Shown here: positions 45,161 to 57,420 of the stretch, one piece after another
Numbering within the stretch: position 1 is the stretch's first letter
How the letters are laid out: the number at the start of each line of letters is the position of its first letter
From: Iris pallida
Lineage: Eukaryota > Streptophyta > Magnoliopsida > Asparagales > Iridaceae
Assembly: GCA_029216955.1 (NCBI GenBank)
Contig: JANAVB010042226.1
Coordinates: 62,001-126,000 of the forward strand
Direction: 5' to 3'
DNA: 64,000 nucleotides
Translations under genes and position numbers: made by a program
Notes under the pieces: generated by a model
The model's database searches: none
What the model saw: only the letters and a program-made list of their open reading frames with translations
Told to the model about the DNA's origin: nothing

Positions 45161-47559
45161 TTTCTTTGTTGTGCCAAGTATCTGTTTGAGCTTTCTGGCG
45201 TATTTGAGTCGGTCGCATGGTTGGGTTGACCGCATAGGAATTCTGGCCTATAGATGTGCCTGAAATTCCATGGTTCTTTAATATGTATCAAGTATTTCCC
45301 AAATATCCATATACCTTTATACCCATGTGTCCATATGTATCCTGGTACTATTCTACCCTATCCCATTTACTAGTGTATAGCATATACTCATATATTACCA
45401 ATACCTTGACATAGGATAACCCAATTCCTAATATTACCTACATTACTTACCAATCTCCTTTAAACCAATATGGGAATACCCATGCACTTCTGCCTAGACT
45501 TTACCATCACCTATTTGTCTGTCCATCCATCCTTCACATCCTTGTATCTGTCTAATCATCTAGCTATAACTGTTCACAATATCTTATATAAAACACAAAA
45601 AAAAACCTATACTAAGACGCCCACACTCACCAATATACATTGCCTAGCTCATTCCCCTAGAACCTACTACTGCTATGAACATGACCAACATGTTGCCTTG
45701 TGCAACTGCTGTAGGCAACATCAGTGTTGCTGCTGTTACAAGCTGCCTACCCCTAACTAAACCCTCTGTCCAGTGCACACATGTGCAATGGTTCAACCCC
45801 TACCAACTGCTGCCCCTGTAGCAGTCTCAAGCCTTTGATACATACTCCTCTCTACTCTCCTTAGTTCCTGTACCAGGACTGAACTCATGACTCTCCCTTC
45901 CTACTCCACATACTCACAGTATACATGTACTTGCATTTACCTGTTACATATTATCTCTCACTTGGTTTATCCCCACATGAGCACACACACCAAGATTCTC
46001 CTAGGTACAGGAAACCCGACCTAACTTATACTGATACACCCTTTATATGCACACACACATGCATAAATATACATATACATGCATGTATATACACAAATAT
46101 ATATAGTTAGTTAGATAGATACACATCCCATTGTCCTATTTCCTATATCCTATCTAAATTGGTACCTTGACACCACTACCCGAGCCTCCTACTAGTCCTA
46201 GTGGCTAACAGACATATCCCCTTTCCTTCACTGCTTACTGGCTAAGTTTCCCCCTGTCCTCTACCTTGCCCGTGGTCCATGTACATACTGCACCACCTGT
46301 GAAATAAAGAAAATTTTCCTACTACTTACATGAGAATCCCCCTCTCTATCAAACACTATCTATCTATCTATAATCGAGCTATCTAACTTGCTTATCTAAC
46401 TGTCCACCCATTTATCATATTATCTAGATGATGACTACACCCACAGTCTGCTAACAACCCCCTATATAGGTACACCCTTACATATTTTATACCCTTTCTA
46501 AATCAATATAGCAGTTTCGCCATCTCCCTACTTATGCATAATCACACTTTCCTGCCTTCCTGCAAGTGCCCTAAATCAGTGCACACTCTCTTCTGGATGC
46601 ACAAGAACTCTTCACCTATTTGTCTAAAACAATCTAACAGGAACTACCTGTTGTTACAGATACAGTTATCACTCATAGGGACACTCACACACTCACCTCA
46701 CATAAAATGAAAGCACAAGAATTTCTCCTCTACCTATTATCGAGGCCAGACACCACTAAAGACATTCAATTGTGGTGCCCTCATTCTTACACTACTTTTT
46801 TCCTTCTAATGTGTACACAAAGTTCACCCCTGCACTTCACTGTCCTAGACAGTCATAAGACACCCGCCCCTATTACCTATACTGCTGTATACTCGCCTTC
46901 ACTTATGCCAATGCAAGTCGATGCAAGAACCCCTGCTTGCTGTCCTACACAACTAATTGAACACTATTGCCCCTTTATTACTCTTTCTTCCTAACTATAA
47001 ATCCTACAACAGTGGAGTCTGCACAGGTGCCCCTTGCCACTAATCCCTCTCTCACACTATCCTATCTGCTGTCAAGTAGCATATGCTGCTGTCCAAGGCA
47101 GAAAATATACTTGTTGTTGCATACATCAGGTAATCCCTGCTATACATGGAGTATCCAATGCTACTATTGTTGCTCTTGTTTGCTGTTGTAGTTAACATAT
47201 ACTGCTGCTACCTACTGTTCAACCCTCCCCATCTCCTATTTTTCCAACTACCATCTAACCATCTATTTTTCCATCAATATGTCCATCAAGTTTCTCTGTC
47301 ATTATGGTATCAATCCTATCATGCTATCTACCTATAGAAATATCCATATATATCTAACCTTCTAATTACTATCTATTTCATATATAGTCTATCTATAACC
47401 TTCCAATTGCCTATACATCCAACCTTCACATACCTGTAGCCTTATTCAGATGCCCCTGCTAACACTGCCCCTAATGTCTGTTGCACAATGCAGGAATTAG
47501 CCTGCCACTGCTACTTCTTTTCCTCTTTTTCAAAACAATCCTACCTATCTATCCATTTG
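45161..47559. other. Gene-free pyrimidine-rich region
   Basis: C, T and A predominate on the plus strand, with many CTATC, CCTA and CATATA runs and a short TATC repeat near 46357. Open frames are short and of simple composition. I see no domain, tRNA or terminal repeat. Confidence 0.6.
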
Positions 47560-47653
47560 CATATATATATATTGCATACATATATATACATATATATATA
47601 TATATATATCTATATATAAATTATTTTTTTTTTATATATAATATTATATCTAT

Positions 47654-47711
<58 letters not shown>

Positions 47712-47782
47712 CATATTATATATTATTATATATATATATATATTAACAGGAAATTAGTGGCAAGGGTACCTACAACAGCATC

Positions 47783-47819
<37 letters not shown>

Positions 47820-48176
47820 ATATATATATATATATATATTATATCTATATATATATATATATATATTTTTATATTAATATATATATATATATTATATAAT
47901 ATATATTATATATATATAATATATATCTATTATATATATATATATATATATGTATATTTTAATATATATATATATATATTATATATTAAATACATATATA
48001 TATATATAAAAAAAAATAATATAATATATATATATAATATATATATATATATATAATTTATATATATATATTATAATATATATTATATATATATATATAT
48101 ATTATATATAATATATCTATATATATATAAAATATATATATACTATATATATATATATCTATATATATATATTATA

Positions 48177-48222
<46 letters not shown>
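47560..48222. repeat. Long interrupted (TA)n array
   Basis: About 660 bp made almost only of A and T, mainly (TA)n with ATATTATA variants. A short ordinary stretch interrupts it at 47748-47785. Confidence 0.95.
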
Positions 48223-48337
48223 AACCCACTTCATTCACTGTCTATCCCTATTCCGCTTTGTCTAATACTTAACTCATGATGCTCACACAACATGTATATA
48301 CTACATCCTAATATGTATATACAACCTATATCATATA

Positions 48338-48339
<2 letters not shown>

Positions 48340-48418
<79 letters not shown>
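48340..48418. repeat. Uninterrupted (TA)n microsatellite
   Basis: About 38 perfect TA units. Confidence 0.95.
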
Positions 48419-48420
<2 letters not shown>

Positions 48421-48559
48421 AAACCAATGGCTAAAGCCTTCATTGAAATGGAAAAGCAGGAGGTTGGAACCGGGAGATATCCCAAGTTCCGACAAGGTGG
48501 GGGTGGAACCCTTTGCAACAGTCCTAACTAAAGACTGACATTAACCAGCATTAGAGAAA

Positions 48560-48560
48560 C

Positions 48561-48594
<34 letters not shown>

Positions 48595-48725
48595 ATATAT
48601 TATATATATAATATTATATATATTATAATTATATATATAATATATATATATAAATATATAAAATATAAAATATATAAATATATAAATATATATATATTAT
48701 ATATATATTATATTATATATATAAT

Positions 48726-48775
<50 letters not shown>

Positions 48776-48782
48776 ATATATG
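48560..48782. repeat. (TA)n array next to the LINE1 5' end
   Basis: About 220 bp of AT-only sequence with TA, TATTA and AAATA variants, just before the GC-rich start of LINE1. Confidence 0.95.
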
Positions 48783-48784
48783 GT

Positions 48785-50290
48785 GACCAAAGGAATATCA
48801 TCTATTTTTTCTGGTATGAGTGGCGTTCCGTGTCCTCCTACTCCGGCTTGGGGTCCCCCAAGGACGAACCCCCCTTCCCCCCCCCCGTATCCCGACCGGC
48901 GCCGGTAGATGGCCCCACCCCTCCCTCCTTGGCTGGCCGGATGTCTTTCTTTAGTGGGTTAACATCGTCTCCTCGGATCCCCCCTCCGATTCCTCTCCTC
49001 CCTCTTTACGCCCAGCCCTGTTCCATCCTCCCTTGGCTCCTCCACCCCCCGACCGGCGTCCCCGGGCTCTCCGGCACTCCCTCCTCCGCGTACTGGACGC
49101 CCTACGCCGATCTTCAGCCTCTCTTGTCTTGGGACGGGAGCTACTCTTGGAGTTTCTGAGGCAGTCTCTTCCTGCCCCCCTACTTTCAAAATTTGAATTG
49201 TCATGCCTTCTCCTCGGTTCGGGATCCAGCCAGCTGGGCTAGCCTCGGGAATCCATTCATCAGTACTTTGGGTCTGGTGTCAGGGGCGTGACCCCGAGGC
49301 ATTGACCCACTTTTCTTTAGATGGAGTGCGCAGGCTGCTCTATGCCCCAGCCCTTCTTCATATGGAGGCCTCCCCTTGTGCAATCCGCGCATCAACTTCT
49401 TGCCATCCCTTTACTCCCCTGTCTATGTAGCTCTCTTTGGCGGGCACCCCTTTTCAGCGAATTGGCGGGGCAGCTGGCGCTGTCCCTCTTGCGGGCCCCC
49501 ACCCCCATGCACAATCCAGCAGGCCCGTTGCTAGCTGGCGCTTCCCAGCCGTGCGGTGCATGGTCGCCCCCTCCCTGCACAGTTGGAGGCGGGATCCTTG
49601 AGCAGTTGGTAGGCGGGTGTGGAGGGTCCTCCCTTGCAGTCATCCCCAGCGTTGGAGCATGGTGGAGGGTCCCTCCTCTTGCTGACATCCCACACGCTCC
49701 TTGTGCCTCGGCGCCCTTTGGTGGGTCCATCCCATCCTCTCTGCTCCCTGCGCAGGGGGCTCATCTCTCCCCTGTGCTCTGAGACCCCCCTCTCCCTCAT
49801 CCCGCAGCCTCCCTGGCTGGCGTTAATCCGCCAACCCCTCCCGTCCCTTCCTCAGCCCAGCATCTTCGGTGGACTTCCCCTCTTGCTCAGTCGATCCCCC
49901 GTATGTTCAGTGGCCCCTCCTCGCTGTCGACCTCTGCACCTCCCCTGCTGTCTGCCTCCGGAAGCTCCTCCCTGCTTCCCTCGCGGGCCTGCCCGACGCA
50001 GGCGCTCCTAGACCTCCTTCTGCCGGAACCTCGGCGTCCACCATTGTTGCAGCGATAGGGAGTCCTTCCGCCGCCCTCCTCCGCTGGCGTCGTTTCTCCC
50101 TTGCCCCCTAAAGGGTTATCACCTGCCGCTCTCACCTCCCTTATCCCCGGCCCTGTGCCGACCCCTCCCCTCGCTCGCTCCTAGCGGGTCTCAGCTCCCA
50201 TCCTCATCTACAGCTGGTTCGACCTCCTATGCCGCCACCCTTCGCCCGGATTTAGTGCCCCCGAAGGGTATCCTAATCCCGGACGTTAAT
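48785..50290 (+). other. LINE1 5' region, GC- and pyrimidine-rich
   Basis: Strong excess of C and T on the plus strand over 1.4 kb. Overlapping Pro/Ser-rich frames are seen in all three phases but none has a domain. It is probably 5' UTR plus a decayed ORF1 N-terminus. Confidence 0.5.
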
Positions 50291-50299
50291 CTCCGGATA

Positions 50300-51669
50300 T
50301 CGTGTACTCGCAAGAATGCCCAATTTCCATAATTCCATTCTCCGATTTGGAATTGACCTCGCTTTCATCCTCCTTTCCCTACATTTGTCCTCAAATTCTC
50401 CTCAGGATGCCCCAAATTGGCCAGAGTGCAGGAGGTTATTGCCAGCTGGAGACTCTCAGCGGAATATCGCATCGTCCCCCTCGACCCCAGACATATTCTT
50501 CTCCACCTCTCTTTCGATGCTGACCACAGATCTGTGTGGTCCAAAGGCACCTGTCGGGTGGACTCCCATCAGATAAAGATCATCCGGTGGTCCCCGGCTT
50601 TAGTACTCATACAGATTCAGCGAAGGTCGCAGTTTGGGTGACGCTGCCGAATCTACCCCTCATTTGCTTCGTTCCAGCCGCTATTCGGCGCAATGCCAAC
50701 TCCTTCGGGACGTATGTCGCCACAGCACCTGAAACCAGCAACCTCACCAAGGCCAACTACGCCAAATTTTGTGTGGAACTCGACCTCACCTCTGAGCCCC
50801 CCAATTTCATCAGTATCGAGCTTGGCAATCGCACCCACACCCAACAGGTAGTATATGACAATCATATTTTGTTCTGCAACCACTGCCATTTACGCGGCCA
50901 CACCCCAAAACACTGTCACCATCTTCACCCTGAACTCAAGAAGAAATCGGCCCGGAACGATCACATGGAAATTGGAGGGAGGACTCCACGGTCCCCTCTC
51001 TTACCACCACAGAACACGTATACCAGGTTTGGCTTCAGTGACGGCTTTTCTGACAAAGACGGAAGCCCAAGCAAAATTCTTAATCCCTGTCGAAATCCAA
51101 GCTCTAACCCTCTTCAATAAGTTTGATGCTCTTGGATCGGAAGAAGCGGGCACTCCAACGGAGACTACCTTAGTGGATAACACTAGCAATGAGGGGGGCC
51201 AGCAGGATTCTGTCTTGCCCCGATTTGATCACAATATTACCGAGATTATCCCTCACTCGGAGGCCATGTCGGAGTTCAATGACTCTATTGCTGCAGAGCA
51301 ACCTTTCATCAATGCAGATCCTGTAGTAGAAGCATTATCGATTCTCGGACTAGACCAGGTTCAGAGGGGACTTCAGGTTCAAGTCGGGTTATTCTCTCCA
51401 GCTAACTCTGACACAGATTGACAGTACCAACGACGCCCTGGTCATTCCTCCGGGGGAGTTCATTCTGGATTCTGTCGGAGATCAGATCGACCACCCAGGG
51501 AGTTCATCCCGAATTCCAAGCGAACTCCAACAACATACCTATTGCGACAGTGGCAGATAAATCAACATCGAGCAGAAAAACAGACAAGACGGGAACCGCA
51601 GAAAGCCCAACTATCCTTACCAGATCCGCCTCCAGGCGGAACAAAAAACACCCTCCCCATCCTCATTAA
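50300..51669 (+). pseudogene. LINE1 ORF1 (DUF4283-like, zinc knuckle)
   Basis: Pieces in shifting frames: 50417-50641 (ARVQEVIASWRLSAEYRIVPLDPRHILLHL... WSKGTCRVDSHQIKIIRWSP), then 50590-51120 (VAVWVTLPNLPL... FISIELGN... and knuckle CNHCHLRGHTPKHC), then 51060-51421 and 51418-51669, a Ser/Asp-rich tail. The W-K-G and WVxLPxLP pattern is that of the DUF4283 domain of plant L1 ORF1, an RNA-binding protein. At least three frameshifts. The final TAA overlaps the ORF2 ATG. Confidence 0.85.
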
Positions 51670-52482
51670 TGATTAACATCCTATCTTGGAATATTCACGG
51701 ACTGGCCAACAAACCTACATGGAGGAGAATTTCCACCCTTCGGAAGCTTCACAAAATCGATATTATCATTATTATCGAACCCAAAATCCCCCCCAAAAGA
51801 TTGAAATCCATCCAGCTGCAGCTTGGTCTCCCCCAGGCCATAGCCGGTAGTAACGACATCTGGATCCTTGGCACGGAGGACGTCAACTTCGGAGTCATCC
51901 ACAACTCCTGGCAGGCCCTCTCTTGCTGGATGGAACACCCTTTTCTTCCTAAGCGCACCATCCTCTCAGTAGTGTACGGCAGCTGTGTCATTGCAGAACG
52001 GAAACAACTTTGGATCGATCTTCTAGACATTCACATCAACCATATTGCCTCTCCTTGGCTTTGCGTGAGAGACTTTAACGCTATCACCAGCAGAGAAGAG
52101 AAAATTAGAGGTCGTCGCCGCCGTCATCAGCCATGCTAGATTTCAACAACTTCATCTTCAATGCCCACCTGTCCTCCTCCAGTTCACCGGCAATGCCTTT
52201 ACCTGGTGCAACATGCAGGAAGGAGACCGTCGTCAATACTCCCGCCTAGATAGGGCCCTCACGAACGTCCATTGGGACGGAATGGGGATCACTACTAGTC
52301 TATCCCATGTCAACACAACAGAATCGGACCACGCTCCCTTGTTGATTAAAATAAAAAACTCTTGTAATCTCGTCAAGAAGAACTTTCGATTCTTCAATTT
52401 TTGGATCGAGCACCCTCAATTTTTGGACATCGTTACGGACGCGTGGAATCGGGTGGAATCACCCGACCCCTCGTTCGGGTGA
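51669..52482 (+). pseudogene. LINE1 ORF2: AP-type endonuclease
   Basis: ATG at 51669-51671 gives MINILSWNIHGLANKPTWRR, the N-terminal Asn motif. The Glu motif is IIIIEPKI, and CVRDFNAITSREEK is close to the usual GDFNxI with Gly-Asp changed to Arg-Asp. A frameshift near 52120 moves to a frame with FTWCNMQEGDRRQYSRLDRAL and the terminal SDHAPLL. The enzyme nicks target DNA to prime reverse transcription. A TGA at 52480-52482 and further shifts follow. Confidence 0.85.
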
Positions 52483-54000
52483 GCAACAAGCTTAAAGAAA
52501 CGAGGAAAGCCTTGACTATCTGGAGCAAACAAGCCTACGGGGACATTTTTCAAGCTGTGAGGGTCGCAGAGGACGACGTCTCGCGGGCCGAGGCTAGATT
52601 CGCCTGGATCGTTCGGCGACGGCGAGGAAGGCCATGAATCTTACCAAAGACATGCTCAAATTCAGGATCAAAGTGGAGACTAATTTTTGGAAGCAAAAAG
52701 CGAGATTGAAATGGGACAGCGATGGGGATAAAAACTCTAAATACTTTCATGACTGCGTCAAAGGCCGTAGAAAGAAAATCTTGATTCACCAAATCACCGA
52801 CGATATAGGGAACATCATCACAGACCAAAAGAACATCCAAGCGGCCGCTGCGAGTTCTACTCCAAGTTATTCACCAAAGAGACAGTCCATAAAGACAACC
52901 TTCCTGAATCACATACCACATCTCATTAGCGACACCGACAATGTTCAGCTGGAATTGCCTCCCACCGTGCAGGAGGTGACCGATGCTGTTTGGAGCCTGG
53001 ATGCGAACAGTGCCCCCGGATCGGACTGTTTTTGGGGGTGTTCTTTCGTACTTGCTGGGACATTATTAAACAGGACATCACAGAGGCGGCCATCGCATTC
53101 TTCAAGGGAGCCACTTACCCCAAAGCCATCTCCAGCGCCAAGCTCATCCTTATCCCGAAAAATCCTAACCCTGAATCTTTTCGAGACTTTCGCCCCATTA
53201 GTCTATGTACTTTCACCAACAAGATCATCTCCAAGATAATTGCAACCAGGATGGCCGAATTTCTTCGAAGATCATTTCGACGAGCAAAGCGGCTTTGTTC
53301 GCGGTAGAAATATCCATGACAACATCATGTTAGCTCAAGAGTTAATCACCTGCATGAAGTTCCCAGTAAGAGGGGGCAACATCGCTATCAAACTCGATAT
53401 GGAGAAAGCTTATGACAGACTGGATTGGCAGTTTATTATCTGGGTCTTCAGAGCCTTCGAATTTTTGGAAAATTAGACCTACACTGTGTGGAGATCCATT
53501 AGCAACTCGTGGTTCTCCACGGTTATCAACGGTCAGGTCGAAGGGTTCTTCAAATCCACTCGCGGAGTTAGACAAGGCGACCCTCTTTTTTCCACTGTTT
53601 TCATCATTGCGGCCGACGCTTTGAGCAGAATCTTAATAACATGATTAACACCCCCAACTTCCAGCACTATCACACCTCTGGCGGCTGTCCCCTCAACACC
53701 GACTTGGCCTTCGCCGACGATGTTCTCATATTCTCGTCCGGGGATATTGGCACGGTGGAAGTGGTACACCACACACTGCAGGGATACTCCAGATGCTCCG
53801 GTCAGAAAATCAACCCCGTCAAGAGCGTTGTTTACGCCCACCACAACTTTAATCGAGAGTACGCCTGGCCTCTCCAACTTAACATAATTCAATATCGCCC
53901 ATCCGCCATTCAAATACCTAGGATGCCCCTCGTGTACGAAAAATCCAATTCTGGCATCTTTAAGGAATTAATTGGTAGAATCATGAAAAAAACTTGAGGG
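52483..54000 (+). pseudogene. LINE1 ORF2: reverse transcriptase
   Basis: Assembled from several frames: KARLKWDSDGDKNSKYFHDCVKGR (pre-RT), SAKLILIPKNPNPESFRDFRPISLCTFTNKIISKII, SGFVRGRNIHDNIMLAQE, GGNIAIKLDMEKAYDRLDW, GVRQGDPLF, and the catalytic FADD in LAFADDVLIFSSGD. These are RT motifs in correct order. Frames switch near 53030, 53240, 53475, 53620 and 53900. Other plant L1 RTs keep YADD or FADD at the active site. Confidence 0.88.
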
Positions 54001-55240
54001 TTGGCATAATGCCACACTATCCCCTGGCGGCAAAATGATCCTCATCAAACATGTCCTCACCTCTATCCCAATTCACACATTGGCGATGTGTTCCCCACCA
54101 AGAAGGTTCTGACCTTGATCGAACATACTTTTTGTAACTTCTTCTGGGGGCAGGACAAAGGCCAAGACAAGCATACTGGGCGAGTTGGGATTCTATGGCG
54201 CGCCCCACCGAGGAAGGGGGCTTGGGCTTTACCAAACTCTCCCACATCGTTAAAGCATTCTCGTTGAAACTGTGGTGGAATCTTCGGACGAGCAACAACT
54301 TATGGACCAGGTATATGAAGGCCAGATACTTCAAGCACATTCACCCATCGGTTGCCATTCCAACAGCCGATCTTCGGCGGCGTAGCATCGTATTCTTGAT
54401 GGGCGGGACAGTACAGAACCGGTTATCAGGCTACATGTGGGTGACTGGGATTCAGATCCTTTCATGGAGAGATGGATTGGGGATAGCATGATCCCGAGTA
54501 TCACGGAGACCCTAGAGACTGCAGGATCAGCGACCTGTGGGACTTCAGTAGCAACGATTGGAACTGGGACAAGATCCGTGATTGGTCCGGAAATGATACG
54601 GTGGAGAGCATCCGACATTGCGGAGTTAAAATCGGCAACGAGACAGATGGTTGGCGGTGGTCGCTCGAGGCTTCGGGGGCATTCTCGATGCGGTCGACTA
54701 GATGCGCTGTTCGAGTTACCGGGAACCCGAACCGTCCATTGCCCCTATTGGCACTCTTGCATCCCTATGAAGTGGTCGTTCCTTATGTGGAGAATCATCA
54801 GGAAGAAACTGCCTACTGACGAGATTCTCAACACCATGGGGATTAGCTTAACATCAACATGCAATTGTTGCTCTGACCGTCAGATAGAGACTATTGACCA
54901 CATATTCTTAGGGGGGGTCTGCCCGGTCACATCTGGAGGATCCTCAACATCTGTGTAGAATTGAGCCGGGCAGTGGGCGCTTCCACGATCTTGCGGTCTC
55001 CTGGGGCTCGGCCTCGCACGGACACCAGATCCTCGTAGCGGCCGCCACGTGGGTCATTTGGAAGAATCGCAACAAGGCTAGATACGAATGACTCCAATAC
55101 TCGGCCAACCAGCTCATCCGGGAAGTCTTTCGCCAATGTCGTAAAAGGAGCACCGGTGTGCCCACAGCCCGAGGACATTCTGGTCCCATTCCTTCTCTAG
55201 CTCTAGCTGGCAGTTGCACCCCTTCCTCCTTTCTTTTGGG
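54001..55240 (+). pseudogene. LINE1 ORF2 C-terminus with zf-RVT domain
   Basis: First WHNATLSPGGKMILIKHVLTSIPIHTLAM, then ARPTEEGGLGFTKLSHIVKAFSLKLWW, then SGAFSMRSTR and MKWSFLMWRIIRKKLPTDEILNTMGI followed by CNCCSDRQIETIDHIFL (zf-RVT cysteines and His). The last recognisable part is VAAATWVIWKNRNKARYE near 55030-55090. LINE2 ends with the same VAAxIWVxWKNRNKxRYE block. No RNase H domain is evident. Confidence 0.85.
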
Positions 55241-55312
55241 TTGGTATACTTGTATAGGCTTTGGCATTTTGTGATGTATAATTGTTCTGGCTTCAGTCTT
55301 CGAGCCTTGATT

Positions 55313-55318
55313 AATAAA
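55313..55318 (+). terminator. AATAAA near the LINE1 3' end
   Basis: AATAAA about 12 bp before the TA tail that replaces a poly(A) tail. Confidence 0.5.
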
Positions 55319-55328
55319 AATGGGGTTT

Positions 55329-55329
<1 letters not shown>

Positions 55330-55377
<48 letters not shown>

Positions 55378-55395
55378 TATATATATATAAATAAG
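55330..55395. repeat. (TA)n tail of LINE1
   Basis: About 22 perfect TA units, then imperfect ones. It starts 12 bp after AATAAA. Confidence 0.9.
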
Positions 55396-56755
55396 CTAAT
55401 ACATAAAGTTTTTTTTTGGAAGATTGTTGCTCCTCAATCAAACTCGGGGGAGTTTGAAATTCAAAAATCAAAAGAAATGGTAGGTGGGGCGCGGGGCCCA
55501 AGGGGGGTAGGCGGTTGCGCTGCCCGAGGGGTGCGCTCCCCCGAGGGGTGCGCTCCCCCGGGGGGAACACTGCGTGAGGAGGCACGGAACCCGGAGAGGG
55601 ATGGGTGGGTGGGTGGTGGGGGTTGCTCAGCCGGTAGCCAAGGGTCGGCTACGGTGGCCGGAAGGGGGGAGCGCGGAGGAGACCGCCGGGCATCACGGAT
55701 CTGCCACCGGGGACGGTGAGAGGGACCAGAAGGGAGCGTGTGCTCCGGCGAGGGAGGTGTCCCGGGGGGTAAGGACAAGGGAGACGGGGGACGGAGGGGG
55801 GGGGGCGAGAGGGGAGGGAGGGCGGGGACGGCGAGCGATCCAAGGCTTGGGCCGTCGGAAGGGGACGAGGGCATCTACCGGGAGAAGTGGATGAAAGGGA
55901 GGGGGATGGGACGGGGACGGCGAAGGGAGTGGCGCAGGGGCATCTCCACAGAGGCCAACGGAGGGATGGGGAGGTGTGACAGCGCCGCTGGGGGGAAAGA
56001 CCAACGTCGGCGGGCGCGCCGGGGGCTGCAGTGCAGCCACGAGGGCCCACGAGGGAGAGAGCGTAGCCGACGAGGGGGGGCGAGACCACCGGTGGGGTGG
56101 CCACCCGCGAGGATGGAGGGGAGTTCCGGCGGCGGGATCGCCAGGGGAAGAACCTTCGCAGGAGGAGGGGAAGGAGTCCCAGGGGTACCCGGGACGGAGG
56201 TGGGGAAGAGGGGGAATGGGGACGCTCTGGGCCGTCGGAGGCAGCGGCGGGGGCCGGGTGGGTAGAGGAAGACAGGGAAAAGAAAGCGGACACCACCGCG
56301 GAGGGTGGAGGCACCGCGGGGGGGGGGGGTGGCGCTGCAGGGGGAGCGACGAGAGAGTGGGGCGCCGGGCCAGAGGGGGGCACGGCGCGCAGAGTAGAGG
56401 TCAGCCCTGGCAGGGGGCCGAGGACGGAAGGGGCCTGTAAGGCAGGAAGAGGCGCCTGCTCCGAGCGCTGGCGGCGGGGATGTCAGGACCAACGACGACG
56501 TCTCCGAGGGAGGTGTGTGGGGCCACTCGGCGGGGGATAGCTGGCTTGGAAGGGGGAACCCCCCACAGGGGGAGGAGACGGGGGGGGGGGGAGGCGGATG
56601 CCAGCCAACCGGGGAAGCCGAAGAGAGAAACGGCCGGGCCGAGGAATAAGATCCAACCGCCCACAAGGTGGTTGGGGGGGGCGGCGAGGAGCGGGGCTCC
56701 CGCCGGAGGAGACCGAAGCCCCCTCGACTTTCTCTTCTCCATTTAGGGCCACTTA

Positions 56756-56757
<2 letters not shown>
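55396..56757 (-). other. GC-rich island, G+A-rich on plus strand, between two TA arrays
   Basis: 1.35 kb with long G runs and very few T on the plus strand. On the minus strand it is C/T-rich with Pro-rich frames (longest 55649-56383), much like the 5' region of LINE1 read forward. It may be the 5' region of another LINE on the minus strand, but no ORF1 domain follows. I do not call a protein. Confidence 0.45.
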
Positions 56758-56759
<2 letters not shown>

Positions 56760-56797
<38 letters not shown>

Positions 56798-56841
56798 CAT
56801 ATATATATTTTATATATATATTATATATATAATATATATAT
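56760..56841. repeat. (TA)n tail of LINE2
   Basis: AT-only array directly after the LINE2 3' end on the minus strand. Confidence 0.9.
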
Positions 56842-56855
56842 TGGAAATACTAGGC

Positions 56856-56861
56856 TTTATT
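56856..56861 (-). terminator. AATAAA near the LINE2 3' end
   Basis: AATAAA on the minus strand, about 15 bp before the TA array, the same layout as LINE1. Confidence 0.5.
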
Positions 56862-56902
56862 CATGATAGTGAGTACCAACTCAGGTTACAAAAAATCAAG
56901 TA

Positions 56903-57420
56903 CTAATGTTTACATTTGATAATAGCCTTTGAGATTTGTCTATGAACTTCACTAATCAGCTTGTCAGCAGTATATGAGTACTGCTCATATCGCCATTTGT
57001 TGCGATTTTTCCATAAAACCCAGATCACTGCTGCCACTACAATTTCTTTCCTATGCTTTTTCCTCTTCCTCCACCAAGATCGAAGCCTATGCAATAAGCT
57101 GTTGCCTCTATAATATATGCGATATGTTTGTTGAACCGTCGTCCAAACTGCAGAAGCTAAATCACCCTCATGAAGAATATAAGCCAAGGTTTCTGATGAA
57201 GGGTCTGAACAACAATGGCACTTAGACACCATACTATACCTGAGCCGAGTGATGTTATCATCAGTAGGGAGCTTATTATGCAACACTCGCCAACATAATA
57301 TGGACCATTTCGTGGGTATACATGTACTCCAAATATATTTGAAGTATGGTACTTAGGCCGGTGTGTACGAGCCACATCCCATGCTGAGTCTACAGAGAAA
57401 TTACCTGATCGAGCATGCCC
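56903..57420 (-). pseudogene. LINE2 ORF2 C-terminus (zf-RVT)
   Basis: The frame 56903-57286 reads MLHNKLPTDDNITRLRYSMVSKCHCCSDPSSETLAYILHEG, the zf-RVT cysteines, then VVAAVIWVLWKNRNKWRYEQYS and a stop. The part just upstream is in another frame (to 57375). The true start of the domain is lost to a shift near 57290. Confidence 0.85.

Larger units (their letters stand above)
48785..55328 (+). mobile_element. LINE1: L1-type non-LTR retrotransposon, near full length, broken
   Basis: Order: C/T-rich 5' region, ORF1 with a DUF4283-like domain and a zinc knuckle, ORF2 with AP endonuclease, RT and zf-RVT, then AATAAA (55313) and a TA tail. No LTRs are present. Frames change at least seven times, so it cannot move itself. 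The 5' edge is set at the end of the TA array; I found no convincing target duplication. Confidence 0.88.

Noticed and set aside
47757..48531. Ile/Tyr-rich open frames in the AT-only region
   Set aside because: They are translations of (TA)n and carry no coding signal.
48419..48545. Possible exon remnant between two TA arrays (KPMAKAFIEMEKQEVG)
   Set aside because: Too short, bounded by microsatellites, and no splice sites or similarity that I can recognise.
49321..50135. Long overlapping Pro/Ser-rich frames on both strands
   Set aside because: High GC content removes stop codons, so several frames are open at once on both strands; none has a domain.
55461..56752. Pro-rich 110-260 codon frames on the minus strand and Gly/Arg-rich frames on the plus strand
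   Set aside because: Same cause: a GC-rich island with few stops. No motif, and no agreement among frames.
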